From Flavobacteriales bacterium (lineage in GTDB: Bacteria; Bacteroidota; Bacteroidia; Flavobacteriales_F; PHOS-HE28): a stretch of DNA of 64,000 bases. The stretch lies in contig JADJCS010000007.1 of NCBI GenBank assembly GCA_016703105.1, positions 248,001 through 312,000 on the forward strand. Reading direction: 5' to 3'. A program made the position numbers and the translations under genes. Under the pieces are notes generated by a model. That model did not search any database, was not told where the DNA came from, and saw nothing but the letters and a program-made list of their open reading frames with translations. How positions within the stretch are numbered: position 1 is the first letter of the stretch; every line of letters starts with the position of its first letter. This document shows, piece by piece, positions 44,502 to 53,537 of the stretch.

Positions 44502-44509
44502 TTCCTTTG
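44502..44509 (+). promoter_or_regulatory. Candidate -7 element for the MuiA gene
   Basis: TTCCTTTG followed by TACC, 28 bp from its first base to the ATG at 44530. Confidence 0.4.
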
Positions 44510-44529
44510 TACCACGCAACCCCCTGCTC

Positions 44530-46155
44530 ATGCGCTCATCGTTGTTTTTTACGTCGTGCCTCTTCTTCGTCGCCCATGCCTTCGCTGCGGAAGGCGAAAA
44601 ACCAGTGTCCAGCCGCATCACCGGTGCGAAAGTGTTCCTCGCAGGAGCGCAGGTGTCGCGTTCAGCGAGCACCACCGTTCCCGTGGGCAGCAGCCTGTTG
44701 GTCTTCACCGGCCTCAGTCAGGAAGTGGATCCGCAGAGCATCCAGGTCACCGGCAAAGGCGGTTATACGATCCTGAGCGTGAACCACCGGATCAACTACC
44801 TCACCGAAAGCCCGAAGAAGAAGGAGATCGAAGACATGCAAGCGCGGGTGAAGAAACTCGAAAAGGATTGGGCCTACGAGAAGGCCATGCAGGACGTATG
44901 GGTCAATGAAGAGCAATTGCTGGGAAAGAACTCCAGCATCGGTGGACAGCAGAACGGTCTCACCGCCGCACAGCTCACCGCCGTGAACGACTATGTGCGC
45001 GAACGCTTGAAAGTGACCAAGACGAACTGGCTCGCCCAGCAGGAGAAGCTCACAGCCATCGGCGAGGAGGCGGACAAACTGCGCCAGCAGCTCGGCCAGC
45101 TCCAGGCACAAGCGCCGCGCCCCACGAGCGAGATCGTAGTGGAGATCCAGAGCGAGGCCGAGGTGAGCGCCACGTTCACCCTGGGCTATTTCGTGCGCAG
45201 CGCCGGTTGGAGCCCGGCCTATGACCTGCGCGCAAAAGGCACGGGCCAACCCATTGAACTGTTGATGAAAGCACAGGTGCTGAACAACACCGGTGAGGAC
45301 TGGACCAAGGTGGATCTCGCGCTCAGCAGCGGCAACCCAACACAAGGCGGTGTGATGCCGCAGCTCCAGGCCTGGGTATTGGAACAACCGATCATGCTGC
45401 AGACCATCTCGGGTAGGAGGACCAAAGGTTCGTTCGATGCGGACATGCGCTCCGCCCCACCCACCACCATGGATATGGGGAGTGTCGCAGAGCGCCTTGA
45501 AGAGGTCAACGCAACGACCGAGGTGAACAATACCGTGGTCTACCGCACCACCACCGTGGAGTTCGCGATCGACGCGCCCTTCAGCGTGCCTGCCGATGGT
45601 GTGGCGCACATGGTGGGTGTGAAGACGCACAACGTGCCCGCCACCTACAAGCACTACTGCACGCCGAAGCTGGATAAGGATGCCTTCCTCTATGCACGCA
45701 CCACCGGCTGGGAAGATCTGAACATGCTGCCGGGTCAGGCGAACGTGTTCTTCGAAGGCACCTACGTGGGCCAGAGCTTTCTGGACCTGAGCCGTCCGCA
45801 AGACACCTTGGATATCAGCCTGGGCCGTGACAAAGGTGTGGTGGTGGAACGTGCGCGGCGCAAGGGCACGGACGATAAAGCTATCGTAGGCGGCAAGCGA
45901 ACAGTGACGCGCGGCTGGGACCTCACCGTCCGGAACACGAAGGCCACCTCGATCGAGCTGGAAGTGCGCGATCAATATCCGCTCAGCCCACGCAGTGAAG
46001 TGGAAGTGAAGCTGGAAGATGCGGGCGGCGCCTCGGTGAACGAACAGACGGGTGCGCTCGTGTGGAAATTATCCATCGAACCGAAGGGCACCAAGAAATT
46101 GGGCTTCAGCTATAGTGTGAAGCATCCCAAAGACGAACCAGTGGTGGTGGAGTGA
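44530..46155 (+). CDS. MuiA-family (mucoidy inhibitor A) protein, DUF4140/DUF4139
   Basis: A 541-residue exported protein (signal MRSSLFFTSCLFFVAHAFAA). DUF4140 at the N-terminus (ITGAKVFLAGAQVSRSAST, LVFTGLSQEVDPQSIQV) is followed by a coiled coil (KKKEIEDMQARVKKLEKDWA; EKLTAIGEEADKLRQQLGQL, ~85-200). DUF4139 covers the rest (LGYFVRSAGWSPAYDLRA, LLMKAQVLNNTGEDWTKVDL, LSSGNPTQGG). Length and domain order are those of the family. MuiA-like proteins were named for an effect on mucoidy; the biochemical function is not settled. No T9SS domain is present. An upstream in-frame start at 44479 is rejected because the signal peptide begins at 44530. Confidence 0.88.
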   Translation: MRSSLFFTSCLFFVAHAFAAEGEKPVSSRITGAKVFLAGAQVSRSASTTVPVGSSLLVFTGLSQEVDPQSIQVTGKGGYTILSVNHRINYLTESPKKKEIEDMQARVKKLEKDWAYEKAMQDVWVNEEQLLGKNSSIGGQQNGLTAAQLTAVNDYVRERLKVTKTNWLAQQEKLTAIGEEADKLRQQLGQLQAQAPRPTSEIVVEIQSEAEVSATFTLGYFVRSAGWSPAYDLRAKGTGQPIELLMKAQVLNNTGEDWTKVDLALSSGNPTQGGVMPQLQAWVLEQPIMLQTISGRRTKGSFDADMRSAPPTTMDMGSVAERLEEVNATTEVNNTVVYRTTTVEFAIDAPFSVPADGVAHMVGVKTHNVPATYKHYCTPKLDKDAFLYARTTGWEDLNMLPGQANVFFEGTYVGQSFLDLSRPQDTLDISLGRDKGVVVERARRKGTDDKAIVGGKRTVTRGWDLTVRNTKATSIELEVRDQYPLSPRSEVEVKLEDAGGASVNEQTGALVWKLSIEPKGTKKLGFSYSVKHPKDEPVVVE

Positions 46156-46174
46156 GCGGGACCGGCCGTCGCGC

Positions 46175-46182
46175 TACCTTTC
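46175..46182 (+). promoter_or_regulatory. Candidate -7 element for the LVIVD-type gene
   Basis: TACCTTTC, 22 bp from its first base to the ATG at 46197. Confidence 0.45.
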
Positions 46183-46196
46183 GCGAAAGCCTCGCC

Positions 46197-47645
46197 ATGA
46201 TGATCCCAGGACGCGCGATCGCTTCGTTCATCGTTCTTGCTGGCGCGCGGCTCGGATGCGCCCAAGCGATCGACACTGTCCTGCTCACAGAGGTCGGTCG
46301 CTACCAACACCCATACCTGCTGGGCACGTATTCCAGCAGCACCTTCTCCTGCCGGATCGACCGGCTGGACCGACCCTACATCCACATGGCCTGCTGGAAC
46401 CTCGGGCTCGTGGAACTGGACATCAGCGATCCCTCCCAACCGATCCCCGTGGACACGCTTACCCTCGGCGAACTCGACGGGCTGAACGCGATGAACGTGG
46501 AACAAGTGGGTCCTTTGCTCTACGTCGCGCTCGGTGGTTTCGATGATAGCACACAGACCACCGGCCTCGCCATCGTGGATGTGAACGATCCCACAGCGCC
46601 CGTGGTGCTCGATGTATGGAACGGCGATCCGGCATACACCGCCGGTGGTGCGATCGTGTTGATCGACGGCGGCATCGCCTACCTCGGCGGAATGACCGAT
46701 GGAGTGATCGCGCTGAACGTGGGCGATCCAGAGAATATCCAAGAGATCGGTTCCTTCCAACCGGACCCCACCTGGCCGGGCATTGTGAACTACCCGCCCA
46801 ATGCGCGCGGCATGGCCATCGACGGCGACGTGCTCTACCTGTGTTACGATGCCGGTGCCCTGCGCGCCATCGACATCTCGACACCCGGCAGCATGTCCCA
46901 GATCGGCCAGTACATCAATCCCGATCATCCACCGCTCTTCACCCCGAACGCCTATAACAACATCACGCTCGTCGGCACCAAGGCCTACATCACCTATGAC
47001 TATTGCGGGTTGGAAGTGGTGGACGTGAGCGATCCGGCGAACATCACGCAGGTGGCCTGGCTGAACCCGTGGAACTGCTTCGGCCTCTCCTGGCTGGGCA
47101 GTGACGGGCACACCAATGAGCTGATCACGGCTCTGGGCGACAGCTTGCTCTTCGTGAGCGGCGCGGACAGCGAACTGCTCATTTACGACATCACGGACCC
47201 GATGCTACCCGCGCTCGTGGGTGGGCATGTCGTGCCGAACGATACGGCGGTCGCTTGGGGTGTGGACGCGCACGGTGGCTTGGTCGTTTCATGCTACCTC
47301 AACAACAGCGTGCTGCTCGGGCAGCCGTACTACTCCAATTTCGGCGGCGTGGTGATCTACGCATGGTCCCCACAATTCCCGACCGGAATTGAAGCACCCG
47401 TTGGAACGATCCTCACGGTGATCGCCGATCCTTCAGGAGATGGTCTCGTGATAGACAGACCCACGAACGATGGGCCAGCGGAAGTGCGCGTGCTCGATAT
47501 GAACGGCCGATCCGTGCACCAAAGCATCCTCCGCGATGCACGAACAAGGATCGATCTTGCCGGTACCGCTTCCGGGATGTACGTGGTGACCGTGCGCGTA
47601 GGGGATCGTGCGCTGGTGGTCGGCAAGGTGCTCCGCCTGCCATGA
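46197..47645 (+). CDS. T9SS-exported LVIVD-type beta-propeller protein
   Basis: A 482-residue protein with signal peptide (MMIPGRAIASFIVLAGARLG, then CAQ). LVIVD-type blades repeat: LGLVELDISDPSQPIPV, TGLAIVDVNDPTAPVVL, GVIALNVGDPENIQEI, GALRAIDISTPGSMSQI, CGLEVVDVSDPANITQV and ELLIYDITDPMLPALV. A T9SS type A domain ends the protein (VRVLDMNGRSVHQS, ASGMYVVTVRVG). Such propellers are found in choice-of-anchor B-like surface proteins; no catalytic role is evident. It lies 41 bp after MuiA with its own promoter-like octamer. Confidence 0.8.
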   Translation: MMIPGRAIASFIVLAGARLGCAQAIDTVLLTEVGRYQHPYLLGTYSSSTFSCRIDRLDRPYIHMACWNLGLVELDISDPSQPIPVDTLTLGELDGLNAMNVEQVGPLLYVALGGFDDSTQTTGLAIVDVNDPTAPVVLDVWNGDPAYTAGGAIVLIDGGIAYLGGMTDGVIALNVGDPENIQEIGSFQPDPTWPGIVNYPPNARGMAIDGDVLYLCYDAGALRAIDISTPGSMSQIGQYINPDHPPLFTPNAYNNITLVGTKAYITYDYCGLEVVDVSDPANITQVAWLNPWNCFGLSWLGSDGHTNELITALGDSLLFVSGADSELLIYDITDPMLPALVGGHVVPNDTAVAWGVDAHGGLVVSCYLNNSVLLGQPYYSNFGGVVIYAWSPQFPTGIEAPVGTILTVIADPSGDGLVIDRPTNDGPAEVRVLDMNGRSVHQSILRDARTRIDLAGTASGMYVVTVRVGDRALVVGKVLRLP

Positions 47646-47673
47646 ACCGATCCAGAGGAAGGAAGGGAGCTTC

Positions 47674-47681
47674 TATCTTGT
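47674..47681 (+). promoter_or_regulatory. Candidate -7 element, first triplicated paralogue
   Basis: TATCTTGT followed by ACA, 27 bp from its first base to the ATG at 47701; identical sequence and spacing at 48769. Confidence 0.45.
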
Positions 47682-47700
47682 ACATGCCCAAAGCCGCCCT

Positions 47701-48753
47701 ATGCTAACACGTTACGCGCTCTTATTCGTGTCTTGTTCCGCCGCCATCTGCGGTGCTGCGGAACGGATCTACATCATGCCCGGCACAGGCTACAACCAGT
47801 GCGATCCGCTCCTGGTAACCGCGATCCAGAGCCAGGGCCATACGGTGATCGTTGCTGCGGATACCGACACCACCCTGCCCGTGGGGTTCACCACTACTTG
47901 TGTGGACCCGGTGAACGGCTACGATTGGTTGTGCCTCTTCGGCAATGCGGACCGCGTGCCCTTGCTGCCCGAACTACAAGTCTACCTCGACCTAGGCGGA
48001 AAGATCTACCTGCAATGGGAGGTGACCTGCTGCACCATTTCATCACTGAGCTGTGCGACCATCGCGAACACGCTGACCAATGCGCCCATCGTCGCCGATG
48101 GTTCCGCAGGGCTCGCTGGTGCCTCGGCGAACACGCCCGCTTGGGAAGCGGTTGCTATAGAGGGCTGCCTGAACGTGCAAGGGAACGCCTACAAAGGGAT
48201 GGATGGCGTACCCACACTGAACCGATTGGTGGCTACGGCGAATCTGAACGGAAGCACACCGGTCATCTCAAGCTGCCCCGTGTTCGGCTTCGTTTTCGGC
48301 CCGAACGATCTGCCGAACGGAAGCGGGGGCATTATCGGCTTCGGCGATGTGAACCTGTGGTATGAAAGCGCGGGCGAGCCACCGAACAATTTCGGCACGC
48401 AACCGGTGGACATGGATGTGGTCTCTCTGGTCTTCCCCACGCCCACGAGCGGTTGTTCGCTCCTCCCTCCCGGATGTCTCTCAGGTATTACAGCAACGCC
48501 CGATCCCGATCGACCGATGGTTCGTGAGGTCTATCCCAACCCGGCGAACGACCTGCTGAACGTGGAGCTGCTCCGGGGCACGGTGAAGGAGCTCCGGGTT
48601 TTCAATGCGCAAGGCCAATGCGTTCTTTTCGAGCGTCCATCCGCCACGGGCCGAACGGTGGTCCCGATCGCTTTCCTTCCTGAAGGGCTCTATCACCTGG
48701 TCTTGAACGGAAGCACATCGCGCCAGGAATGGAGCTTTGTGATCGCGCGCTGA
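47701..48753 (+). CDS. T9SS protein of an unrecognised tandem family, copy 1
   Basis: A 350-residue protein with signal peptide MLTRYALLFVSCSAAICGAA. The ~230-residue core starts ERIYIMPGTGYNQCDPLLVT and continues AIQSQGHTV, GYDWLCLFGN, GGKIYLQWEVTCCTISS, CLNVQGNAYKGMDGVP and GSGGIIGFGDVNLWY. The strand-helix-strand order and the GGKIYLQWE edge resemble ThuA/DJ-1-like (class I glutamine amidotransferase) folds, but this is a guess. A conserved CC pair sits where a nucleophile elbow might be. SGCSLLPPGCLSG links to a T9SS type A domain (VYPNPANDLLNVEL, FLPEGLYHLVL). No function is assigned. Confidence 0.65.
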   Translation: MLTRYALLFVSCSAAICGAAERIYIMPGTGYNQCDPLLVTAIQSQGHTVIVAADTDTTLPVGFTTTCVDPVNGYDWLCLFGNADRVPLLPELQVYLDLGGKIYLQWEVTCCTISSLSCATIANTLTNAPIVADGSAGLAGASANTPAWEAVAIEGCLNVQGNAYKGMDGVPTLNRLVATANLNGSTPVISSCPVFGFVFGPNDLPNGSGGIIGFGDVNLWYESAGEPPNNFGTQPVDMDVVSLVFPTPTSGCSLLPPGCLSGITATPDPDRPMVREVYPNPANDLLNVELLRGTVKELRVFNAQGQCVLFERPSATGRTVVPIAFLPEGLYHLVLNGSTSRQEWSFVIAR

Positions 48754-48768
48754 GGCTCTTGTGCGACC

Positions 48769-48776
48769 TATCTTGT
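48769..48776 (+). promoter_or_regulatory. Candidate -7 element, second triplicated paralogue
   Basis: TATCTTGT followed by ACA, 27 bp before the ATG at 48796, duplicated together with the gene. Confidence 0.45.
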
Positions 48777-48795
48777 ACAGCTAAAGCATCATCAC

Positions 48796-49848
48796 ATGCT
48801 GACACGATACGCGTTCCTCGTTTCCGCCTCGCTGGTCTCCGCTCCCTCTTTCGCTGAGCGCATCTACATCATGCCCGGCCTGGGGTACAACCAATGCGAT
48901 CCACTTCTGGTCACAGCGATCCAAAGCTTGGGACATACCGTGGATGTGGCACCCAACAATGCCACCTCTTTGCCCGTGGGGTTTACCACCACCTGCGTGG
49001 ATCCCGTGAACGGCTATGATTGGCTCTGCTTCTTTGGGAACGAAAGCCGGATCGCGCTCCTGCCTGATGTCCAGGCCTTCATCGATCTGGGTGGCAAGCT
49101 GTTCCTGCAATGGGAAGTGGGGTGTTGCACGATCTCCTCATTGAGCAGCGCGACCATCGCGGCCGCTCTCACGGGTCAACCCATTGTAGAGGATCTGGCA
49201 TCGTCGATCGCGGGGGGCACGAGCCCGAACGTTCCTGGTTGGGAAGCGCAGAGCATTGAAGGATGCTTGAACGCTGCGGGCAATGCGTACAAATGCATGG
49301 ACGGTGTGCCTCCCGCGAACCAGCTACTGGCCACGGGTACGTTGAACGGAGCTACTCCAGCGCATACGGCCTGTCCTGTGTTCGGCTTCGTGTTCGGGCC
49401 CAACGACCTGCCGAACGGAAGCGGGGGTATCGTGGGGTTCGGGGATGTGAACATGTGGTACACCAGCGCCGGTGAACCGCCCAACAACGGCGGGGTACAG
49501 CCTGTGGACATGGATATCGTCGCACTGGTCTTCCCCACGCCTACCAGCGGTTGTTCGTTGCTGCCCCCGGGATGTCTCTCCGGCACAACCGCCTTGAGCG
49601 AACCCGCCCGGATGATCGGATCGATCTACCCGAACCCGGCGAGCCAGCAACTTGTTGTGGAACTGACGAACGCTGGGCTGGAGCGGATCGAGATCCTTGA
49701 CGCTGTGGGACGGATCGTTCGCGACGAGCCGTTCGTTGCGCGCACGCGCGTTGAGATCGACATCAGCGCATTGGCCCCTGGGCTTTATCACGCGGTGGTT
49801 CTTGGCATCGACCGGTCGGAGCGTGCGACTTTCGTGGTGGCGCGCTGA
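48796..49848 (+). CDS. T9SS protein of an unrecognised tandem family, copy 2
   Basis: A 350-residue paralogue, the closest to copy 1: ERIYIMPGLGYNQCDPLLVT, GYDWLCFFGNESRI, GGKLFLQWEVGCCTISS, GNAYKCMDGVPPANQ, GSGGIVGFGDVNMWY, then SGCSLLPPGCLSG and a T9SS type A domain (IYPNPASQQLVVEL, LAPGLYHAVV). Signal peptide MLTRYAFLVSASLVSAPSFA. The CC pair and the surrounding Trp are kept; copy 2 has a Cys (YKCMDG) where copy 1 has Gly. Independent promoter-like octamer. Confidence 0.65.
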   Translation: MLTRYAFLVSASLVSAPSFAERIYIMPGLGYNQCDPLLVTAIQSLGHTVDVAPNNATSLPVGFTTTCVDPVNGYDWLCFFGNESRIALLPDVQAFIDLGGKLFLQWEVGCCTISSLSSATIAAALTGQPIVEDLASSIAGGTSPNVPGWEAQSIEGCLNAAGNAYKCMDGVPPANQLLATGTLNGATPAHTACPVFGFVFGPNDLPNGSGGIVGFGDVNMWYTSAGEPPNNGGVQPVDMDIVALVFPTPTSGCSLLPPGCLSGTTALSEPARMIGSIYPNPASQQLVVELTNAGLERIEILDAVGRIVRDEPFVARTRVEIDISALAPGLYHAVVLGIDRSERATFVVAR

Positions 49849-49937
49849 ACCGGGTGTGAACCTCGGGTGGGTGCCATGTAACCCCCGGCGCCTATAACCT
49901 TCGTTACAAAATGGCCGGTATATGGAACGCAACCTGC

Positions 49938-49945
49938 TAACTTGG
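49938..49945 (+). promoter_or_regulatory. Candidate -7 element, third triplicated paralogue
   Basis: TAACTTGG, 32 bp from its first base to the ATG at 49970. Confidence 0.35.
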
Positions 49946-49969
49946 TTGCACAACTCAACACTTGCGACC

Positions 49970-51028
49970 ATGACGAAACGATACGCGCGTCTATTTCTCT
50001 CCGCACTGGCCTTGGCCGGTGTGCAATACGTACACGCGGACAGGGTGTACATCATGAACTCGACCGGCTACAACTCGGCCGACCCCGAATTGATCACAGC
50101 GATCCAGAGCCTGGGTCATACCGTAGTGGAGTCCGCGATGGGGGCTACCACCCTGCCAGCGAATTTCGTCTCCGCGTGCGAGGACCCTGTGAACGGTTTC
50201 CATTGGCTGTGCTTCTATGGCAACCAGGACCGTAGCTCCTTGAACGCACAGGTACAGGTCTTCCTTGCCAACGGGGGCAAGGTGCTCCTGCAATACGAAG
50301 TGAGCTGCTGCGAGGTCGCCTCGCAGGCGGCGGCCACCATGGTGAGCGCGTACACCGGTCTGAACATAACACCGAACGCGGAGCCTTTTATCGCTATCTC
50401 CGGCACCGCGAACGTGGTGGGATGGGAGGCCAGCTCGCCAGAGGATTGCATCAACATCCAGGGCAACGCTTACAAGTGTATGGACGGGGTTCCACCTGGC
50501 AACCGACTGGTAGCCACCGGAAACCTGAACGGGTCCACGCCGGACTACACGGTATGCACGAATTTTGGTTTCATTTTCCAACCTGCTCAATTGCCGGGCA
50601 ACAGCGGGGGTATCGTCGGCTTCGGCGACATCAATCTGTATTACCTGAGCGCCGGTGAGCCGCCCAATTCCGGTGGCACCAACGCGGTGGATATGAACGT
50701 GGTGGAGTTGATCTTCGCCAATGAAACGAGCAACTGCTCTCTCCTCCCATCGGGCTGTCTCTCTAACGGCCTTCGCCCGGTGCCGCAGCAACTGGTGCAG
50801 GGTCTCTACCCCAACCCCGCGAACGATCGCCTGACCGTGGAATTTCTGAACAGTGCCACGGAGGAGATGGTGATCGTGGACGGCCTGGGTCGTACGGTGT
50901 TGAGCGAGCGAGCAGTAGGCGCATTGCGGATCGATCTGAACACCTCCGCTCTGGCACCTGGCGTGTATCATTTGGTGGCGGTCGCGGCCGGTCATCGCCA
51001 GCGCTCCACCTTCGTCATCGCGCGCTAA
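49970..51028 (+). CDS. T9SS protein of an unrecognised tandem family, copy 3 (most divergent)
   Basis: A 352-residue paralogue: RVYIMNSTGYNSADPELITA, GFHWLCFYGN, GGKVLLQYEVSCCEVAS, INIQGNAYKCMDGVPPGN, NSGGIVGFGDINLYY, NCSLLPSGCLSNG, then a T9SS type A domain (LYPNPANDRLTVEF, LAPGVYHLVA). The MPGxGYNQCD motif is changed to MNSTGYNSAD, losing one Cys, whereas the CC pair remains. That pattern makes the CC pair the better candidate for function. Signal peptide MTKRYARLFLSALALAGVQY (then VHA). An upstream in-frame start at 49922 is rejected. Confidence 0.65.
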   Translation: MTKRYARLFLSALALAGVQYVHADRVYIMNSTGYNSADPELITAIQSLGHTVVESAMGATTLPANFVSACEDPVNGFHWLCFYGNQDRSSLNAQVQVFLANGGKVLLQYEVSCCEVASQAAATMVSAYTGLNITPNAEPFIAISGTANVVGWEASSPEDCINIQGNAYKCMDGVPPGNRLVATGNLNGSTPDYTVCTNFGFIFQPAQLPGNSGGIVGFGDINLYYLSAGEPPNSGGTNAVDMNVVELIFANETSNCSLLPSGCLSNGLRPVPQQLVQGLYPNPANDRLTVEFLNSATEEMVIVDGLGRTVLSERAVGALRIDLNTSALAPGVYHLVAVAAGHRQRSTFVIAR

Positions 51029-51101
51029 GTCGCAGTGTCAGTGATCGGCGGCGATCTTGGCCATGGGCCAGGGTCGCCGCCGATCCTATTGTGGGCCTCC
51101 C

Positions 51102-51797
51102 ATGCACGAACTTCGCAGCATGCGACCCCATCGATACTCGATCTTTCCTCTCCTCGCGATCCTGGCACTCGGTCAGCAGCAAGCGATCGCGCAGCGCACC
51201 ACGGCCACGTTCATCGGCAATTGCGCGTTCCGGATCGACCTGGGCGACTGGACGATCTACTCCGACTTCCCTTACCAAAGCGGCTACTCGGGATACAATA
51301 CCTACACACTTCCAGAGGGCTTCAACTCCGCGAAAGGCACCGCGTTGATCACCCATGCGCATTTGGACCATTTCGACAGTGCACTTTTCCACACGAGCGG
51401 GCTGGAGCTGATCGCGGCGCACCAGGCGGAGGCGGAACGAGCATCGGTGCTCGCCAAGCTCGAGGGGCGCGGGATCTATGTCTATCCGTTGCCCACACCG
51501 CACGCGGACATGCCGCACAACTCCTACATCGTGGCGGCGAACGGGCGACGGCTCTACTTCACGGGGGACACCGAGGACCCCAAGCCCCTGTTGAGCGCAC
51601 AAGGGATCGATGTCGCCTTCGTAACGCCATGGCTGATCAACGCGATCAACAAGAGCGGCCGCACCATCGGGGCGCGCACGGTGATCATGTACCACCACAC
51701 CAAAGGCGAATTCGCCGAGGTGGACGTGAAGGCACCATGCACCAATTGTCGCTTCATCGTTCCCGAGCAAGGTGAAGTGATCGAACTCTTCCGCTAG
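51102..51797 (+). CDS. Exported MBL-fold metallo-hydrolase
   Basis: A 231-residue protein of the metallo-beta-lactamase fold: FIGNCAFRIDLGDWTIYSDF, the metal motif THAHLDHFD (HxHxDH) near residue 90, PHADMPHNSY with a further His, and TGDTEDP with the bridging Asp. It resembles the UlaG/L-ascorbate-lactonase-like subgroup rather than beta-lactamases. A signal peptide (YSIFPLLAILALGQQQAIAQ) sends it to the periplasm. The start is the ATG at 51102 or the ATG at 51120; both keep the signal. It is followed 3 bp later by DUF4406 in an apparent operon. Confidence 0.8.
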   Translation: MHELRSMRPHRYSIFPLLAILALGQQQAIAQRTTATFIGNCAFRIDLGDWTIYSDFPYQSGYSGYNTYTLPEGFNSAKGTALITHAHLDHFDSALFHTSGLELIAAHQAEAERASVLAKLEGRGIYVYPLPTPHADMPHNSYIVAANGRRLYFTGDTEDPKPLLSAQGIDVAFVTPWLINAINKSGRTIGARTVIMYHHTKGEFAEVDVKAPCTNCRFIVPEQGEVIELFR

Positions 51798-51800
51798 CGT

Positions 51801-52127
51801 ATGATCATCGGCGTCGCAGGACCGTACTCCGCTCCCACCGCGGAACAGCGCAAAGCGAACCTTGACGCGATGAACACAGCCGCCGCACGTCTGCTGGAGA
51901 TGGGCCACGTCCCGATCATCGGCATGAACGCGGCACTTCCGGTGTTGGAGCAGGCCAGCGTAACGGACCGCTATGACGCCACCATGCGCATCTCGCTCGC
52001 CGTGATCGACGCGTGCGTTACCTTGCTTCTGATCGGAGAGAGCCCCGGCGCGAAAAAGGAGCGCGACCTGATCCTCGCCCAGGGCGAACCGGTGTTCACA
52101 CGGATCGAAGACGTACCTCTTCCATGA
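51801..52127 (+). CDS. DUF4406 protein (nucleoside deoxyribosyltransferase-like)
   Basis: A 108-residue cytoplasmic protein: MIIGVAGPYSAPTAEQRKAN at the N-terminus and ESPGAKKERDLILAQGEPVF near the end match DUF4406, a small Rossmann-like fold related to nucleoside 2-deoxyribosyltransferases. The enzymatic activity is unproven. Its stop overlaps the next start (ATGA at 52124), so it is translationally coupled to the GNAT gene. Confidence 0.75.
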   Translation: MIIGVAGPYSAPTAEQRKANLDAMNTAAARLLEMGHVPIIGMNAALPVLEQASVTDRYDATMRISLAVIDACVTLLLIGESPGAKKERDLILAQGEPVFTRIEDVPLP

Positions 52128-52630
52128 TCATCGCCACCACGGAACGACTTGTGCTCCGCAGGTTGGAAGAACACGATGCGGAGATGATCCTGCTCCTCAA
52201 CAGCGATCCCGAAGTGCTGCGCTACGTGCATGATGCGCCCTTTGCGGACGTGTATGCCGCACGCCATTGGATCCTGGACGTACCGCGTCAACTGCCGCAC
52301 GGCCTGGGCCGTTGGGCGATCGAAAGCGACCAGGGCGTTTGGATCGGCCGTTGCAGCTTGCGGCGCTACGCCGATGGCGAAGTGCTGATGGGTTACCGTC
52401 TATTGCGTGAACATTGGGGCCGGGGCTTTGCGAGCGAAGCGGTCCGCGCGATGCTGGACCTGGCCTTCACCAAGCATCACCTGCCCTATGTGGCTTCCAA
52501 GGTCGCACGCGGCAACATCGCCAGCCAGCGGGTGATGGAGAAGAACGGCGGCCGCTACTGGAAGGATGGTGCGGCGGAGAATTTCGCCGAAGCGTTGGTC
52601 TATCGGTTCGACCGGCCGGTCCAGGGATGA
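52124..52630 (+). CDS. GNAT-family N-acetyltransferase (RimJ/RimL-like)
   Basis: A 168-residue acetyl-CoA-dependent transferase: TTERLVLRRLEEHDAEMILL at the N-terminus, GRCSLRRYADGEVLMGYRLL, the acetyl-CoA P-loop region REHWGRGFASEAVRAMLDLA and NIASQRVMEKNGGRY, all typical of Acetyltransf_3. Substrate unknown; members modify protein N-termini or small amines. The start overlaps the DUF4406 stop; the frame is open upstream to 52013, but that part lies in DUF4406. Confidence 0.88.
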   Translation: MIIATTERLVLRRLEEHDAEMILLLNSDPEVLRYVHDAPFADVYAARHWILDVPRQLPHGLGRWAIESDQGVWIGRCSLRRYADGEVLMGYRLLREHWGRGFASEAVRAMLDLAFTKHHLPYVASKVARGNIASQRVMEKNGGRYWKDGAAENFAEALVYRFDRPVQG

Positions 52631-52669
52631 GCAGTGCGCGACCGATCGGGCAGGCATGTACATTCGGAA

Positions 52670-53506
52670 ATGCTCTTGCTGTTCCAACGGCCTGTCGGAC
52701 CGATCGCCCATGCCGTGGAGCATATCACGTTCCACCAAGGCTATCGCCCACCGCATGCGCGCGAGGTTTTCGTTCCGGACGGTGGTGTTGAATTGGTCAT
52801 TGATCTGAGCGATGCACCCAAGGAGCGGTGGCACGATGAGCATGGCGACCGCTTCGATAGCCACCGGCGTGGTTGGGTGAGCGGTATGCGCACCTCGCGC
52901 ATCGTGATCGGCACCGGCAGTGGTGCGCCCATGCTCGTGCTGCGCCTCCGTCCGGGCACGTTGCCCGTCCTCACCCGGCTGCCCGCGAGCGAATTGAACG
53001 ACCAGGTCGTCGATCTCGACCTGCTGCTCGGAGCCCCGTTCACCACGGCGCGTGACCGGCTGGGCGAGGCCCTGGACGTGCATGGAGCGCAAGGCGTGAT
53101 GGACAGCGCCGAAGCGATACTGGCACCGCTTTTCCCGCAGCAGCATCGTTCGGACGACCGGGTGCGTATCGCACTGCGCGCGCTGCGCGAACGCAACGGC
53201 ATGGGCACGGTCACGTCGATCAGCCGGGACCTCGGCTGCTCGCAGAAGCACCTCAACGATCTCTTCCATCGCCACTTCGGGCTCGGACCGAAACGGTACG
53301 GCACGTTGCTCCGCTTCCAATCCCTGCTACAGCGCCTGGAGATGACGACCGGTCCCGATTGGGCACAGCTCGCGTTGGAGCACGGCTTCTACGATCAATC
53401 CCACATGACGAACGTGTTCCGGACCATGACGGGTCATACGCCATCAGGCTATATGGCCAACCGGGGCCCTTTCTTGAACTGGCTACCGGTGGTGGAGGCC
53501 AGGTGA
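52670..53506 (+). CDS. AraC-family transcriptional regulator
   Basis: A 278-residue protein. The N-terminal ~170 residues form a cupin-like domain of the DUF6597 type (MLLLFQRPVGPIAHAVEHIT, REVFVPDGGVELVIDL). The C-terminal ~100 residues carry the AraC double HTH (SISRDLGCSQKHLNDLFHRH, GPKRYGTLLRFQSLLQRLE, LALEHGFYDQSHMTNVFRTM). The ATG at 52670 is preferred over an earlier in-frame GTG at 52634, as relatives start at this cupin edge. A TACATTCG octamer 11 bp upstream suggests a leaderless message. The targets may be the adjacent GNAT operon or DUF1761. Confidence 0.85.
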   Translation: MLLLFQRPVGPIAHAVEHITFHQGYRPPHAREVFVPDGGVELVIDLSDAPKERWHDEHGDRFDSHRRGWVSGMRTSRIVIGTGSGAPMLVLRLRPGTLPVLTRLPASELNDQVVDLDLLLGAPFTTARDRLGEALDVHGAQGVMDSAEAILAPLFPQQHRSDDRVRIALRALRERNGMGTVTSISRDLGCSQKHLNDLFHRHFGLGPKRYGTLLRFQSLLQRLEMTTGPDWAQLALEHGFYDQSHMTNVFRTMTGHTPSGYMANRGPFLNWLPVVEAR

Positions 53507-53537
53507 ATTTTTTCCAAGCAGGGATCCCCGCCCTGAG

